NCBI GenBank assembly: GCA_040510375.1
Contig: JBEVJC010000017.1
Span: 62,001-126,000, forward strand
Length of the DNA: 64,000 nt
Reading direction: 5' to 3'
Source: JBEVJC01 sp040510375
GTDB taxonomy: Bacteria; Bacteroidota; Bacteroidia; Chitinophagales; Chitinophagaceae
Part shown: positions 53,573 to 63,271 of the stretch, in pieces
How positions within the stretch are numbered: position 1 is the stretch's first letter
How the letters are laid out: every line of letters starts with the position of its first letter
The notes under the pieces: model-generated
What the model was told of the DNA's origin: nothing
The model's input: only the letters and a program-made list of their open reading frames with translations
Database searches by the model: none
Program-made: the position numbers and the translations under genes

Positions 53573-54316
53573 TCAAAAACTAAAATGTATACCCAAATCC
53601 AATGTCAGGATTGACACCTGATAATCCCATTTTCGCCGGGAGTATTGGGCAGGGGAAATGTAATATTCTTTGCGATCTTTCATTAGGGATCGGAATAGAG
53701 AAGAACCAAACGATATAGCTATTGGCTTGCTGACCTGATGAATTAATTGTAAACCTGCCTCGTAACAAAATGCCGGGTTCAGTTTTATCTTATCCTGCCA
53801 GTATGAATAAACCTGGCTTTGTGCAGTTCCCGGGTTGATGATCTGGATATATCTATAATACGGGCTGGATGTCTGGGCGACACCAGCGGTTAGATGGAAT
53901 CGAAGATGCAGCGATTGTGCCAGATCTGTTTGTAACCAGGCTCCAGCCATTATTTTACCAATATTCCAATTGTTTGTTTCTATTTTCTCTTCGTAGGGAG
54001 CAGCCGAAATGCCGGGGCCAGCTTTGAACGCCTCTTCGTCTTGTTTGTTTCGGTTTAGCCCTGCGATGAAGGTAATTCCAATGTTTTGTTTTAACGCATA
54101 AGAAACAGCAAGGTTGGCTGCAAACCCGGCCTTCGCCAGGCCATCCAGCTTTATCTGCTGCGGATCCATCAGAATACTTTTGTCGCCAAAATCTCCAAGT
54201 GGAATTCCGATGCCAGGCCGGAGCTCTATTTGCCAGCGGGAGGTACTGTTCTGGCTGAAAAGAAATGTATTGAGCGAAATAAAGACAATGATGGTGGCAA
54301 GCAGTTTGAATTTCAT
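53573..54316 (-). CDS. Outer-membrane beta-barrel protein
   Basis: 247 residues from ATG 54316 (MKFKLLATIIVFISLNTFLFSQ), which supplies the signal peptide missing from the longer frame. Amphipathic strands follow in pairs (WQIELRPGIGIPLGDFG, ANLAVSYALKQNIGITFIAGL, LHLRFHLTAGVAQ) and the chain ends on aromatic HFSF, as expected for an outer-membrane porin-like barrel. No specific family. Confidence 0.8.
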   Translation of the reverse strand: MKFKLLATIIVFISLNTFLFSQNSTSRWQIELRPGIGIPLGDFGDKSILMDPQQIKLDGLAKAGFAANLAVSYALKQNIGITFIAGLNRNKQDEEAFKAGPGISAAPYEEKIETNNWNIGKIMAGAWLQTDLAQSLHLRFHLTAGVAQTSSPYYRYIQIINPGTAQSQVYSYWQDKIKLNPAFCYEAGLQLIHQVSKPIAISFGSSLFRSLMKDRKEYYISPAQYSRRKWDYQVSILTLDLGIHFSF

Positions 54317-54566
54317 TTTGGTGTTTTTACTAAACCAAGGGTGATTAATTGTCCGGATCGTTATACCGGTCCCAGAATGGTTATCACTCAAATCTATAAC
54401 TAAAGTCAATTTGCGCCTACACCCCATTTCACACAATTTCTTTAAAACTCAAAATTAACCCGTTCAAAGACCCCGCCCCTTCCCCATTAAAAAATGAAAG
54501 GAATTGTTTAGTTTTAAGAAATCAGGCCTGCACCAGGCCTATAAAACTAACTGTAACTATTCCAAC

Positions 54567-57500
54567 ATGACAACCAATCGCTCCATTCCGCTGATTGCAG
54601 TATTGCTACTGCTTAGTTCAGCATTCGTCTCCGCACAAAACACTACCGACACCCGCCTTCTCTGGCAACCTGCCATCAGCAAAGACCTTATTGCCTTTGT
54701 TTATGCAGATGATATCTGGGTGGCAAACAAGGATGGCTCAAATCCAAGAAGGCTGACGGTGAGCCAGGGCTCTGAATCAACCCCATTGTTTTCACCCGAC
54801 GGCAGCTGGATTGCCTTCACGGGCCAATACGATGGCAACACCGATGTGTTTGTAATGCCCGTCAGTGGCGGCGTGCCTAAGCGACTTACCTGGCATCCCG
54901 GAACCGACCTTGCCCTTGACTTCTCACCCGATAGCAAACAAGTGCTCTTCTCCTCGCAACGTAATAGCTTCACCAATCGTTACAGCCAGTTGTTCACCGT
55001 TGATATAACATCCGGCGCGGAACAACAATTACAAATACCGAATGCTTCCCTGGCTTCTTATAGTCCTGATGGGAAAAGTATTGCCTATACACCGATTGCT
55101 GACCGGTTTGAACAATGGAAACATTATCGCGGTGGCACTATGACCCGGATCTGGCTGTATGATATCAAATCACAGCAGGTAGCTGAGATTCCGAAGCCAA
55201 AAGACGGAAGTAATGATTCCAAACCGGTCTGGAAAGGAAACAAGGTTTATTTCCGGAGCGATCGCGACGGTGAGTTTAATATATATAGTTATGATCCTGT
55301 TAGCAAGACGGTCACTCAGCTCACTCAATATAAAGATTTCCCTGTATCGAGCCTGGAAGGCACAAGCGATCAGTTAATTTTCGCGCAGGCAGGGTACCTG
55401 CATATTTATGATATAACAGCAAACAAGGACACAAGGATTAAGGTGCCTATTGCAACAGATCTGCTTGATCAGCGTCCGAGATTTGTAAAGGGCGATCAGT
55501 ATATTAGGAACGGTGGCATCTCCCCTTCCGGTGCGCGGCTGGTACTGGATTTTCGTGGTGAAATCGTGACCGTGCCGACACAAAAAGGTGATGTGTTGAA
55601 TCTCACCAATACACCCGGCATCCATGAGCGGGAACCGGCCTGGTCACCAAATGGTAAGTCGATCGCTTACTTCAGTGATGCCTCCGGAGAATATGAATTA
55701 CATGTGAGGAACCAGGATGGAAGTGGCGACGTGAAAGTGTTTCCGTTAAAGGGTTCCGGTTTTTATTCAAATATCCATTGGTCGCCCGATAATAAACGGG
55801 TGGCCTTTGTTGACAATGGCCGGTCGCTTTATTTAACTGAAATCGCTACGGGTAAAACTGTAAAAGTTGCTGAAGATGGACATTATAGTCGCGGACCTTT
55901 CCGTGAACTTTTCGGAAGTTGGTCGTTTGATGGCAACCTGGTTGCTTATACAACCATTACCACAACCAACTTTGAACGTGCATGGATTTACTCCATAGCT
56001 GAAGGTAAATCGTATCCGGTAAGTGATGCCCTGGCGAATGTATCTGAACCTACTTTTGATCCATCTGGTAAATACCTTTACCTGTTGGCCAGTACGGATG
56101 CAGGTCCGGTAGTCAACTGGTTCGATCAGTCGGCCAATGATATGGAAGAAACAAATGCGATCTACCTGGTAACGCTGCAGAAAAAGGTGCAGTCGCCCTT
56201 TGCGAAGGAGAACGACCTGGAAGAAATAGTAAAAGATACAACAGCATCCAAGGCTGGAACCAAAGACTCTTCCGGTGCAAAGCTGGTGATTGACTGGGAT
56301 GGGATCCAGAACAGGATTGTGCCCCTCCCCTTGCCAAAGGGCCGGTATCAATCGCTCGGAATAACAAAAGAAGGCGAGCTTTTCTATTTATCAGCTTCAC
56401 CTCATAGTGCTACACCAACCATGTTACATCTGTATAGTCTCAAAAAGAGAAAGGATGAAACATTGATGGCGACGGATGGATATATCATTGCGGCAAAGGG
56501 TGAGAAAATGTTATTTGCAACCAATGGTAAATGGGCGACAACAGCTACCGGCCAGAAGCCCGGGCCTGATGCCGTGATCAATACCGATTTGATCCAGGTG
56601 AAGATTTCACCGAAGGATGAATGGAAGAATATTTTTTATGAAGCATGGCGTGTTAACCGCGACTTTTTTTATGATCCGAAGATGCACGGCGTGGACTGGC
56701 CGGCTATGAAAAAGAAGTATGAAGTGTTGTTGCCGGATGTTGCCAGCTCAACAGATCTGTATCGGGTGATGCAGTGGATGTTCAGCGAGTTGTCGGTCGG
56801 GCATCACCGGTTTGGTTCAACTGGTGACAGGCGTACCAGCCTGGAGTTCGTGCCGGGTGGACTTCTTGGCGCTGATTACGAAGTAAGGAATAACCGTTAC
56901 CGGATCAAAAAGATTTACGGGGGACTGAACTGGTCGCCCGAGCTGCGTTCGCCGCTGACGGAACCTGGTCTTAATGTACAGGTGGGTGATTATATCCTTG
57001 AAGTAAACGGTGAAGAGGTAAAAGCCGATAAAAACTTTTACAGTTATTTTGAAAATACGGCAGGAAAGATCGTCACGCTGAAGGTGGCCACTTCTTCCGA
57101 TGGTGCCAATGCACGTACGGTTAAGGTTGTGCCTGTTGCAAGTGAAGGCGCTTTACGGAACCGCGATTGGGTGGAAGGAAACCTAAAGAAGGTAACGGAG
57201 GCAACCAATGGACAGGTGGCCTATGTATATGTTCCCAACACCACAACAGAAGGTCATGAATATTTCAAGCGATACTTTTTCCCCCAGGCCGACAGGGCAG
57301 CGATCATTATTGATGAACGATTCAATGGTGGCGGTCAGCTGGCGGACTATTATATCGATCTGCTGAAACGCCCGGCACAGTCGTATTGGAGATACCGTTA
57401 TGGAAAGGACCAGAAGGCGCCCAATGCGTCGATCCAGGGTCCGAAGGTGATGCTGATTGACGAGACAGCGGGATCAGGTGGTGATTATCTTCCTTATTTA

Positions 57501-57815
57501 TTTCGCCAGGCGAAGCTGGGTACGCTGGTCGGTAAGACCACCTGGGGTGGACTGGTTGGTGTACTTGGGTTTCCGGAGTTTATTGACGGAGGAAGTGTAA
57601 CGGCTCCTAACCTTGCATTTTATGATGAAAAAGGATTTGGTATTGAGAACGTGGGTACACCTCCTGATGTGGAAGTTGAGCAGTGGCCGGCTGATGTAAT
57701 TGCGGGCCGTGATCCGCAGCTGGAAAAAGCGATTCAGATTGTAATGGATGAGTTGAAAAAGAATCCGGTGAAGAAGATGGCGGAGCCAGTGGCGCCGGTG
57801 AAGGTGAAGATGTAG
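54567..57815 (+). CDS. Tricorn-like S41 peptidase with WD40/TolB-like propeller
   Basis: 1082 residues from ATG 54567 (MTTNRSIPLIAVLLLLSSAFVSAQ, signal peptide). Residues ~30-650 form a TolB/Tricorn six-to-seven-bladed propeller (LFSPDGSWIAFTGQYDGNTDV, WSPNGKSIAYFSDASGEYEL). A PDZ-like segment follows near 740-840 (LTEPGLNVQVGDYILEVNGEEV). The S41 core ends with AAIIIDERFNGGGQLADYYI and the nucleophile region IDETAGSGGDYLP (~964), followed by GTLVGKTTWGGLVG. Predicted to be periplasmic, degrading short peptides. Confidence 0.94.
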   Translation: MTTNRSIPLIAVLLLLSSAFVSAQNTTDTRLLWQPAISKDLIAFVYADDIWVANKDGSNPRRLTVSQGSESTPLFSPDGSWIAFTGQYDGNTDVFVMPVSGGVPKRLTWHPGTDLALDFSPDSKQVLFSSQRNSFTNRYSQLFTVDITSGAEQQLQIPNASLASYSPDGKSIAYTPIADRFEQWKHYRGGTMTRIWLYDIKSQQVAEIPKPKDGSNDSKPVWKGNKVYFRSDRDGEFNIYSYDPVSKTVTQLTQYKDFPVSSLEGTSDQLIFAQAGYLHIYDITANKDTRIKVPIATDLLDQRPRFVKGDQYIRNGGISPSGARLVLDFRGEIVTVPTQKGDVLNLTNTPGIHEREPAWSPNGKSIAYFSDASGEYELHVRNQDGSGDVKVFPLKGSGFYSNIHWSPDNKRVAFVDNGRSLYLTEIATGKTVKVAEDGHYSRGPFRELFGSWSFDGNLVAYTTITTTNFERAWIYSIAEGKSYPVSDALANVSEPTFDPSGKYLYLLASTDAGPVVNWFDQSANDMEETNAIYLVTLQKKVQSPFAKENDLEEIVKDTTASKAGTKDSSGAKLVIDWDGIQNRIVPLPLPKGRYQSLGITKEGELFYLSASPHSATPTMLHLYSLKKRKDETLMATDGYIIAAKGEKMLFATNGKWATTATGQKPGPDAVINTDLIQVKISPKDEWKNIFYEAWRVNRDFFYDPKMHGVDWPAMKKKYEVLLPDVASSTDLYRVMQWMFSELSVGHHRFGSTGDRRTSLEFVPGGLLGADYEVRNNRYRIKKIYGGLNWSPELRSPLTEPGLNVQVGDYILEVNGEEVKADKNFYSYFENTAGKIVTLKVATSSDGANARTVKVVPVASEGALRNRDWVEGNLKKVTEATNGQVAYVYVPNTTTEGHEYFKRYFFPQADRAAIIIDERFNGGGQLADYYIDLLKRPAQSYWRYRYGKDQKAPNASIQGPKVMLIDETAGSGGDYLPYLFRQAKLGTLVGKTTWGGLVGVLGFPEFIDGGSVTAPNLAFYDEKGFGIENVGTPPDVEVEQWPADVIAGRDPQLEKAIQIVMDELKKNPVKKMAEPVAPVKVKM

Positions 57816-57837
57816 GGAGAAATGAATATATAGATAG

Positions 57838-57872
57838 CCGGCTTCATTGTAACAGATGGAGCCGGTTTTTTT
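57838..57872 (+). terminator. Intrinsic terminator after the Tricorn-like gene
   Basis: CCGGCT (57838-57843) pairs with AGCCGG (57860-57865), with extra TCAT/ATGG pairing, followed by seven T. It is 22 bases past the stop. Confidence 0.8.
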
Positions 57873-58251
57873 ATTGGGGGAAGAGTAAATTTGACTATTC
57901 AATCGCTTTGTTCCTTCTCATATAAAAGGCCTGAAATCTGATGAACTCAAAAGAATATCCTGGTATATTTTCTGTCGAGGTCGATGACCTGTTATAAAAA
58001 AGAAAGATTTGAAAGGCAATTTAAAGTATTCAAATACTTCTCATTGTTTTGATCAAATCTTTACGACAAATCAATACTAAGATTTGCCAGCCCTAATGCG
58101 GGCGAAGCCTATTTCTTATCCTCTGCTGCCTCTCATTACTGTAGAATTTGTTGTAAATTAAAAATTATCCGACACTTCTCAAAAAAAAGTGCCGTCTTAC
58201 TGGTCGGTAGCGCTAAATATTATTTACAAATTAAAGGATAGGCTTAGCTAT
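57873..58251. other. Unassigned intergenic stretch
   Basis: 379 bases with no supported gene. A/T-rich with several short inverted elements such as ATCCGACACTT...AAGTGCCG near 58170-58196; no recognisable transposon end, tRNA or promoter. Confidence 0.4.
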
Positions 58252-58425
58252 TTAGCGTTCTTTACGGACACCTTTGAAAGGCTTATTGTCGGCTTTCTTA
58301 TCCATAAATTGTCCAGTCTGAGTATCTCGTTTAACCCAATTCTCCGTTCTGGGATTAAAAGTCTGACTTCTTTCTTTTACCTGACCATTTCTATGACCGT
58401 CACCGGTCTTGCCGTTTGTTGCCAT
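58252..58425 (-). CDS. Conserved 57-residue basic protein (GHRNG/VKRD family)
   Basis: From ATG 58425 (MATNGKTGDGHRNGQVKER). The sequence GHRNGQVKERSQ, TENWVKRDTQTGQFMD and PFKGVRKE is a small conserved protein found across many bacteria, of unknown role, hydrophilic and basic enough to bind nucleic acid. The longer ORF to 58467 adds a non-conserved leader. It has its own -7 box on the minus strand. Confidence 0.85.
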   Translation of the reverse strand: MATNGKTGDGHRNGQVKERSQTFNPRTENWVKRDTQTGQFMDKKADNKPFKGVRKER

Positions 58426-58452
58426 TTCAAAAAATTTAAATGATATAATAAC

Positions 58453-58460
58453 CAAATATA
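58453..58460 (-). promoter_or_regulatory. Candidate -7 element for the 57-residue protein gene
   Basis: The minus strand reads TATATTTG, a full TAnnTTTG match, 27 bases before the ATG at 58425. The upstream region overlaps the divergent promoter of the XRE gene. Confidence 0.5.
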
Positions 58461-58470
58461 ATTTCATTTG

Positions 58471-58500
58471 TTGACATTTATACTTTTTTGTGTACTTTTG
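58471..58500 (+). promoter_or_regulatory. Consensus Bacteroidota promoter and operator region of the XRE-ImmA-like gene
   Basis: TTG at 58471-58473, a 19-base spacer and TACTTTTG at 58493-58500. An inverted TTGAC (58471-58475)/GTCAA (58500-58504) pair brackets it, and the spacer holds two copies of a T[AG]TACTTTT-type element, which is where an autoregulator would bind. Confidence 0.65.
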
Positions 58501-58534
58501 TCAACCAAGTTATCTACATTTAATAACGTTTTAT

Positions 58535-59575
58535 ATGACCCCATTTGCTCAACGTTTAAAATCCGCCAGAAAAATGAAAGGTTGGTCCCTGCAGGATCTT
58601 TCAGACAATCTTCGCGTCAACCTGTCAAAACAGGCGATTAATAAGTACGAGTTGGGTGAGATGAATCCCAGTAGCGAGGTACTGCTCGCTTTGGCTGCCG
58701 CCCTCGATGTAAAACCGGATTATTTTTTACGTGACCCCGTTGAGCTGGAGGCTATTTCATTCAGGAAAACTTCTTCTCTCCCTTCAAAAGAAATTGAACG
58801 AATTACAGAAATTGTCAGAGACCATCTGGAACGTTACCTGGAGGTAGAGCAGCTCCTGGGTATAAACACTATTTTTAAATCCCACATCAGGGCCTCTAAG
58901 ATTTCAAAAGTTGAACAGGTCGAAAAACTCGCTAAAGAATTAAACGAAGCATGGAACCTGGGACATGATCCCATCCCGAATGTCATTGATATGCTTGAAG
59001 AGCATGGTGTAAAGGTTATAGAAATTGATGCCCCCGATGGCTTCGACGGCCTCAGCACCTGGGTAGGAAAGATTCCCGTTGTAGTAGTAAACAGGCAGTT
59101 TACAATCGAAAGGAAAAGGTTCACCGCACTCAATGAACTCGGGCACCTTATTATACCCATTGCTGTTGAGGCGGACGAGGAACGGATTTGCCATGCATTC
59201 GCCGGAGCGATGCTGCTCCCCGATGGAAGCCTCGAAAAATTGCTTGGAGAGAAGCGGAAAAACATTGCCATCGGAGAACTGGTGAGCATTAAAGAACAGT
59301 TTGGTGTTTCTGTCCAGGCCATTATGATGAGGGCGCAACAGAAAGGCATAGTTGACAAAACCGCTGTCAGTAAGTTCTGGAGAACAATTGGCGGGAATAA
59401 AAAAGAAATCGGGCTTGGGGAGTTCAAAGGAAATGAAAAAAGTTATCGATTCCAGCATCTTGTATTCCGCCTCGCGGCAGAAGGTGTGGTAAGTCTTAGT
59501 AAAGCTGCAAACCTTGCGGGCAAAAAGTTAGCAGAATTCCGTGACGAATTATCGCCCGGAAAAAATTACAAGTGA
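58535..59575 (+). CDS. XRE helix-turn-helix plus ImmA/IrrE-like domain protein with altered zinc motif
   Basis: 346 residues from ATG 58535 (MTPFAQRLKSARKMKGWSLQDL). Residues ~1-70 are an XRE HTH (RVNLSKQAINKYELGEMNPS). Residues ~140-250 are the ImmA/IrrE fold (KRFTALNELGHLIIPI, ERICHAFAGAMLLP). The canonical HEXXH reads NELGH: the first His is replaced by Asn while Glu and the second His remain. The C-terminal ~90 residues are unassigned. ImmA-type proteins cleave their own repressors on damage; here the motif change questions catalysis. It is divergent from the small basic protein. Confidence 0.85.
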   Translation: MTPFAQRLKSARKMKGWSLQDLSDNLRVNLSKQAINKYELGEMNPSSEVLLALAAALDVKPDYFLRDPVELEAISFRKTSSLPSKEIERITEIVRDHLERYLEVEQLLGINTIFKSHIRASKISKVEQVEKLAKELNEAWNLGHDPIPNVIDMLEEHGVKVIEIDAPDGFDGLSTWVGKIPVVVVNRQFTIERKRFTALNELGHLIIPIAVEADEERICHAFAGAMLLPDGSLEKLLGEKRKNIAIGELVSIKEQFGVSVQAIMMRAQQKGIVDKTAVSKFWRTIGGNKKEIGLGEFKGNEKSYRFQHLVFRLAAEGVVSLSKAANLAGKKLAEFRDELSPGKNYK

Positions 59576-59587
59576 GTGGACTGGTTT

Positions 59588-61066
59588 TTATTTTTCCGCT
59601 TCCCTTTTTTCTTCTTTCTGTGCTTTCCGGGCTTTCTTGTCCAATTCCTTTTGTTTGTTTTTATGCAATCCACCGAAACGTAATCCGAAGTAGGCATCTG
59701 CTTTTTTTGAATCACCGAATAGTGCTGTAAGCGCGCTGCCGGAGCCCACAAACAATGGCCCAAATCGCAGGCAGACGCCGGCTGTAAGGTCGGCAACCTC
59801 GTTATAAGAAACTGGCAGGTAAAAGCCGAATGCCCGCCCTTCATAACGTGGAGTCAACGAATAGGTGGAATAGTATTGACTATTGAATAATTTTTTATCC
59901 GCGTTAACCATGCTCAGTCTCGCGTCGAGGTTTACGTAAAAACCTTTGTTGATATAATAGTCCGCATCCACGTGTAGAGATGTAGGAAGGCTAACGGAGT
60001 AGTTGTTACCTGTAGCGGGGAGTTGTGTAAAAAATTGCGGGTGCGCATTAAAATAGTCGCGGAGTTCATCCAGCGATGTGTTACTGATTTCATCCAGATC
60101 CAGCTCTTCTGCGCCTGAAACATCCAGTTGGTAATCCGCACTGCGGGAAGGGTCAAGATCGTATTTGATTTTACCAATATCCAGTACTGCCAACCCGAAA
60201 CGCCATTTGTACTTACTTAGATCGCGACGGGACAAACTATTGCCGTATTTGTATTTTTCGTGATCCGGCCGGAATTCATATACAAAACCAATATCTCCGC
60301 CTGCTCCGGTATTATTAAAAGAAGTCAATTCCTCTACATCAAAATCACTGATATTGGCCCCGCTGAAACCAAGCTGCAGCCGGCCCGAGGCATCGGAAAT
60401 CTGGAAATTTCCTGTTGCCGGGTCCTGGTTAAGCGTGCCCTGGAACCTGTTCATATTCAGATATGCATTAGATGATCCCGAAAGGTATCTGGCGGTTACG
60501 CCCGTTTTCAGGAAATGCTCCCCCCTGTCCATTAATACCCTGGAATAAGTAACGCCGAATTCCGTCCAGGCATTAAAATTCGAGCGCATGTCGCGATTGG
60601 GGTTGACTCCATAAGGGAACTTACCTTCCGGATCGTCCTGGTTGATGAGGGCATTCAGCAACTCTCCATCCAGGTTTTCAGCATTAATCATAATGCGACC
60701 CCTCGTGGTCAGGGCAACGGTCGATTTTTTACCGGTATTAAACATCAGTGATGGACCAAGGATAGTTACATTGGCGATACCGGTGGAGGTGCCACTTCCT
60801 GTTGAGAAAAACTGGTTGACAAGTTTGTCACCGGTGAATGCGTCTTTGGTGGAAGACAGGCTGAATGCGGCTTTCTCGTTAGCCATGCTGACATTTACAG
60901 AGAAGAGGTTAAAGTCCCAGCGATAGCGGCTGTCCGCAATACTGGCCGGGTTAAAAAACACGCCATTTACTCCGGTGTAGTTTCCGCTTTGATAATCGGG
61001 AAAATCCTGGGCTGAGGCAGAGGCGACGCACAAAAGCAGCATGCTGCAGAAAAGAATAGTTCGCAT
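59588..61066 (-). CDS. DUF5723-like outer-membrane protein
   Basis: 492 residues. Signal peptide (MRTILFCSMLLLCVASASAQ), then the family opening DFPDYQSGNYTGVNGVFFNPASIADSRYRW. Many amphipathic strands follow (TVALTTRGRIMINAE, SNAYLNMNRF, YEFRPDHEKY), ending on a charged Lys-rich tail (KKARKAQKEEKREAEK) rather than an aromatic residue. Known from Bacteroidota as a surface barrel of unknown role. It is convergent with the XRE-ImmA-like gene. Confidence 0.75.
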   Translation of the reverse strand: MRTILFCSMLLLCVASASAQDFPDYQSGNYTGVNGVFFNPASIADSRYRWDFNLFSVNVSMANEKAAFSLSSTKDAFTGDKLVNQFFSTGSGTSTGIANVTILGPSLMFNTGKKSTVALTTRGRIMINAENLDGELLNALINQDDPEGKFPYGVNPNRDMRSNFNAWTEFGVTYSRVLMDRGEHFLKTGVTARYLSGSSNAYLNMNRFQGTLNQDPATGNFQISDASGRLQLGFSGANISDFDVEELTSFNNTGAGGDIGFVYEFRPDHEKYKYGNSLSRRDLSKYKWRFGLAVLDIGKIKYDLDPSRSADYQLDVSGAEELDLDEISNTSLDELRDYFNAHPQFFTQLPATGNNYSVSLPTSLHVDADYYINKGFYVNLDARLSMVNADKKLFNSQYYSTYSLTPRYEGRAFGFYLPVSYNEVADLTAGVCLRFGPLFVGSGSALTALFGDSKKADAYFGLRFGGLHKNKQKELDKKARKAQKEEKREAEK

Positions 61067-61299
61067 AAGTGGATAGTTTAGTCAGGTTGGTCTATAACAA
61101 CGAGCCCTGTTAGCCAGGGATCAGATTGATATCAACATTATTCAGCAAAGATTCGGTAAGCAAGTGTAACGGGCAATACCCATAAGTTGGTATTTCGATC
61201 AATAAACGAAAACATAAACTATGTTGTTGTTCAATATCGGGAGAGTAAGTTAGAAAAATGTACTAAATCAGGACTCTCAGTTTTCTTGATTTTTCTTTT

Positions 61300-62235
61300 C
61301 TATTTATTTTTGATATTAGCCACACCGAACGGGATGTGAACTAGTGGTACGTTCTCTAAACTCGCATCCAAGTGCGGAAGTTGGTCATCAAGAAATAAAT
61401 GTGGTCTAAGGACTTCCAATACCCGCTTTTTTTCAATCCCCCCTAACAAAAACATCTCATCGACAGTCACTCCCCACTCTTTCAATGTATTAATAGCCCT
61501 TTCATGAGACGGAGCATTTCTTGCTGTGATTATGGCGGTCTTAAGAATTTTTTTATAGGCACGGTCTTCAGCCTCCTTTTTGGTTTCAAGCCTCTGAAAA
61601 AACGAAAGCTTTTTAAAGAAATCAGCGAGAGGTCCAGGATTGTGAACTGTTTTTACGTGTTTAGTTTCGTGTGCGTGAAAAAGCTCAAGTTGGTTGCTTT
61701 CCTTAAAGACTTTCTCAGCCTGATCATCCGCTATAACTCCGTCAAAATCAAAGGCAACTCGAAGTTCGAGGTCTTCCTCATCATCAATCATCTTTGTTTT
61801 GATAACTCTACCAGCACCGTGATCAGCATGAATTGCATTTAAAACATCTGTTTCATCGGTAGAGAGAAATAATGATACATTGTAAGCAGGAATATATGGA
61901 TAAGGTGACCTACCAGATGTAAATGCGGCCCTAGATATATCCAAATTGTGATGCTTTATAGAATTAAATACCCTAAGGCCCGTTTCCGGACTGTTTTTCG
62001 ACAATAAAACAACCTCGACAGGAATTTCTTTGTTGTATACTTTATTTATGTGCAAAAATCGTCGAATAAATGGAAAGGCCAGGCCTTTTTCGAGCGCTTT
62101 ATCCTTATTAGCAAACTGATGTTGACGGTATACCTCTATACCTTTTTCGGAAAATATTCTATCCTCGACTTCTAAGTCAAAGAGTGCGTTTGAAGATACG
62201 CCAACAACCAATTTTTTCTCGATTGGGTAAGGCAT
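61300..62235 (-). CDS. Cytosolic 5'-nucleotidase (PF06189-like)
   Basis: 311 residues without a signal peptide. The family markers are SSNALFDLEVEDRIFSEKGI, AFPFIRRFLHINKVY, the catalytic acidic block ELRVAFDFDGVIADD (~160-171) and the late NTLKEWGVTVDEMFLLGG and PHLFLDDQLPHLD. Length and order match 5'-nucleotidase cN-I-type proteins, which dephosphorylate nucleoside monophosphates. It is a single gene with unassigned flanks. Confidence 0.9.
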   Translation of the reverse strand: MPYPIEKKLVVGVSSNALFDLEVEDRIFSEKGIEVYRQHQFANKDKALEKGLAFPFIRRFLHINKVYNKEIPVEVVLLSKNSPETGLRVFNSIKHHNLDISRAAFTSGRSPYPYIPAYNVSLFLSTDETDVLNAIHADHGAGRVIKTKMIDDEEDLELRVAFDFDGVIADDQAEKVFKESNQLELFHAHETKHVKTVHNPGPLADFFKKLSFFQRLETKKEAEDRAYKKILKTAIITARNAPSHERAINTLKEWGVTVDEMFLLGGIEKKRVLEVLRPHLFLDDQLPHLDASLENVPLVHIPFGVANIKNK

Positions 62236-62404
62236 AAAATATATTATGGGTTTTTACTAGGATAGACCAAGATGCAAGTCTATAACTTAATTACTCAAAA
62301 AAGGACCTATATATACACACACACAGAGACACCATTTTTCACCTAGAAAACAATGTATTGAATGTCCACATATTGAATGCCGAACATAATTGGCGAAGGG
62401 AAAG

Positions 62405-63271
62405 CTATCGACACTTCCACCAATCGTCAGGAGACCGAGGCCCAATGTTCACATCAATGCTTGGATCATAACAGAAATCCATTTCTTTAGAGTGGATTGC
62501 AGCAATCTCACATCTAACAGACGTACCTCTTAGACAATCGGGGACTTGCAATGTTCTACGGCCATTTGCCGGCACATTGTAAAACCGTAACTTCTCCGTT
62601 TTATAAATGCTACCATCGGTTTTAATGATGTGTACAAACACAACCATTTGAGTCATTTCGTAGACGGTGGCATTAATAGCTGTAATTTTTAGGTCAAAAA
62701 TTCCACCCATCCTACGATAGAGATATTCGCTGTTTTTAATGGTTATGTAGTCTGACCAACGGTTTCGGTAGTTCCTTTTATTTGCCTCTGCTTTTTCTTC
62801 CCTAAGTTTTGCGGCCTTGATAGCACTTATTTCAAGATCATTCTTATGCTCAAGCTCTTGCTTCACTTGTGCGATCTGTGCATGAAGAGCCTCATTTTTC
62901 TCGCGAGCTTCACTTATCAGCTTATCTTTATGGCTGATACGGTAAACTAGAAATGCAGTCAAACAAATTGCAATTATCCCTCCGCCAATCCAAAATCGTG
63001 CTCTTGCCCCCTTCGACGATTCGCTAAGTTCTGTACCAGATGCTAAGTTTGGTAGGTCATTGGAAGGTGGTCTGCTCATCGATTTTTCCAAAGGAAATGG
63101 TGGTGGCGCACCAGTTAAATATTTAAACTCTTCAAAATCGCCAGCTGTCTTCCACTCTGACATCCCCTCAACCCAAAGTGGCGTATTTGCGTTTATCTGT
63201 CGATTCTTGACTTCTTCAAAATTGAGAGGACCAATTTGATGTTGGCCATCATGGAGGTAATAACTTTTCAT
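62405..63271 (-). CDS. GYF_2 domain membrane protein
   Basis: 288 residues. The N-terminal GYF_2/DUF4339 domain (KSYYLHDGQHQIGPLNFEEVKNR, TPLWVEGMSEWKTAGDFEEF) is followed by a Pro-rich linker, one membrane span (FWIGGGIIAICLTAFLVYRI, ~92-111) and a coiled coil (ALHAQIAQVKQELEHKN). The C-terminal domain (TVYEMTQMVVFVHI, CEIAAIHSKEMDFCYD) is exposed. GYF_2 is thought to bind proline-rich peptides; no partner gene is adjacent. Confidence 0.85.
   Translation of the reverse strand: MKSYYLHDGQHQIGPLNFEEVKNRQINANTPLWVEGMSEWKTAGDFEEFKYLTGAPPPFPLEKSMSRPPSNDLPNLASGTELSESSKGARARFWIGGGIIAICLTAFLVYRISHKDKLISEAREKNEALHAQIAQVKQELEHKNDLEISAIKAAKLREEKAEANKRNYRNRWSDYITIKNSEYLYRRMGGIFDLKITAINATVYEMTQMVVFVHIIKTDGSIYKTEKLRFYNVPANGRRTLQVPDCLRGTSVRCEIAAIHSKEMDFCYDPSIDVNIGPRSPDDWWKCR

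Noticed and set aside
58160..58200. Possible transposon end near ATCCGACACTT
   Set aside because: Arms do not match well and there is no transposase or target duplication.
58834..59458. Two long minus-strand ORFs
   Set aside because: Antisense shadows of the XRE-ImmA-like gene, which has clear domains.
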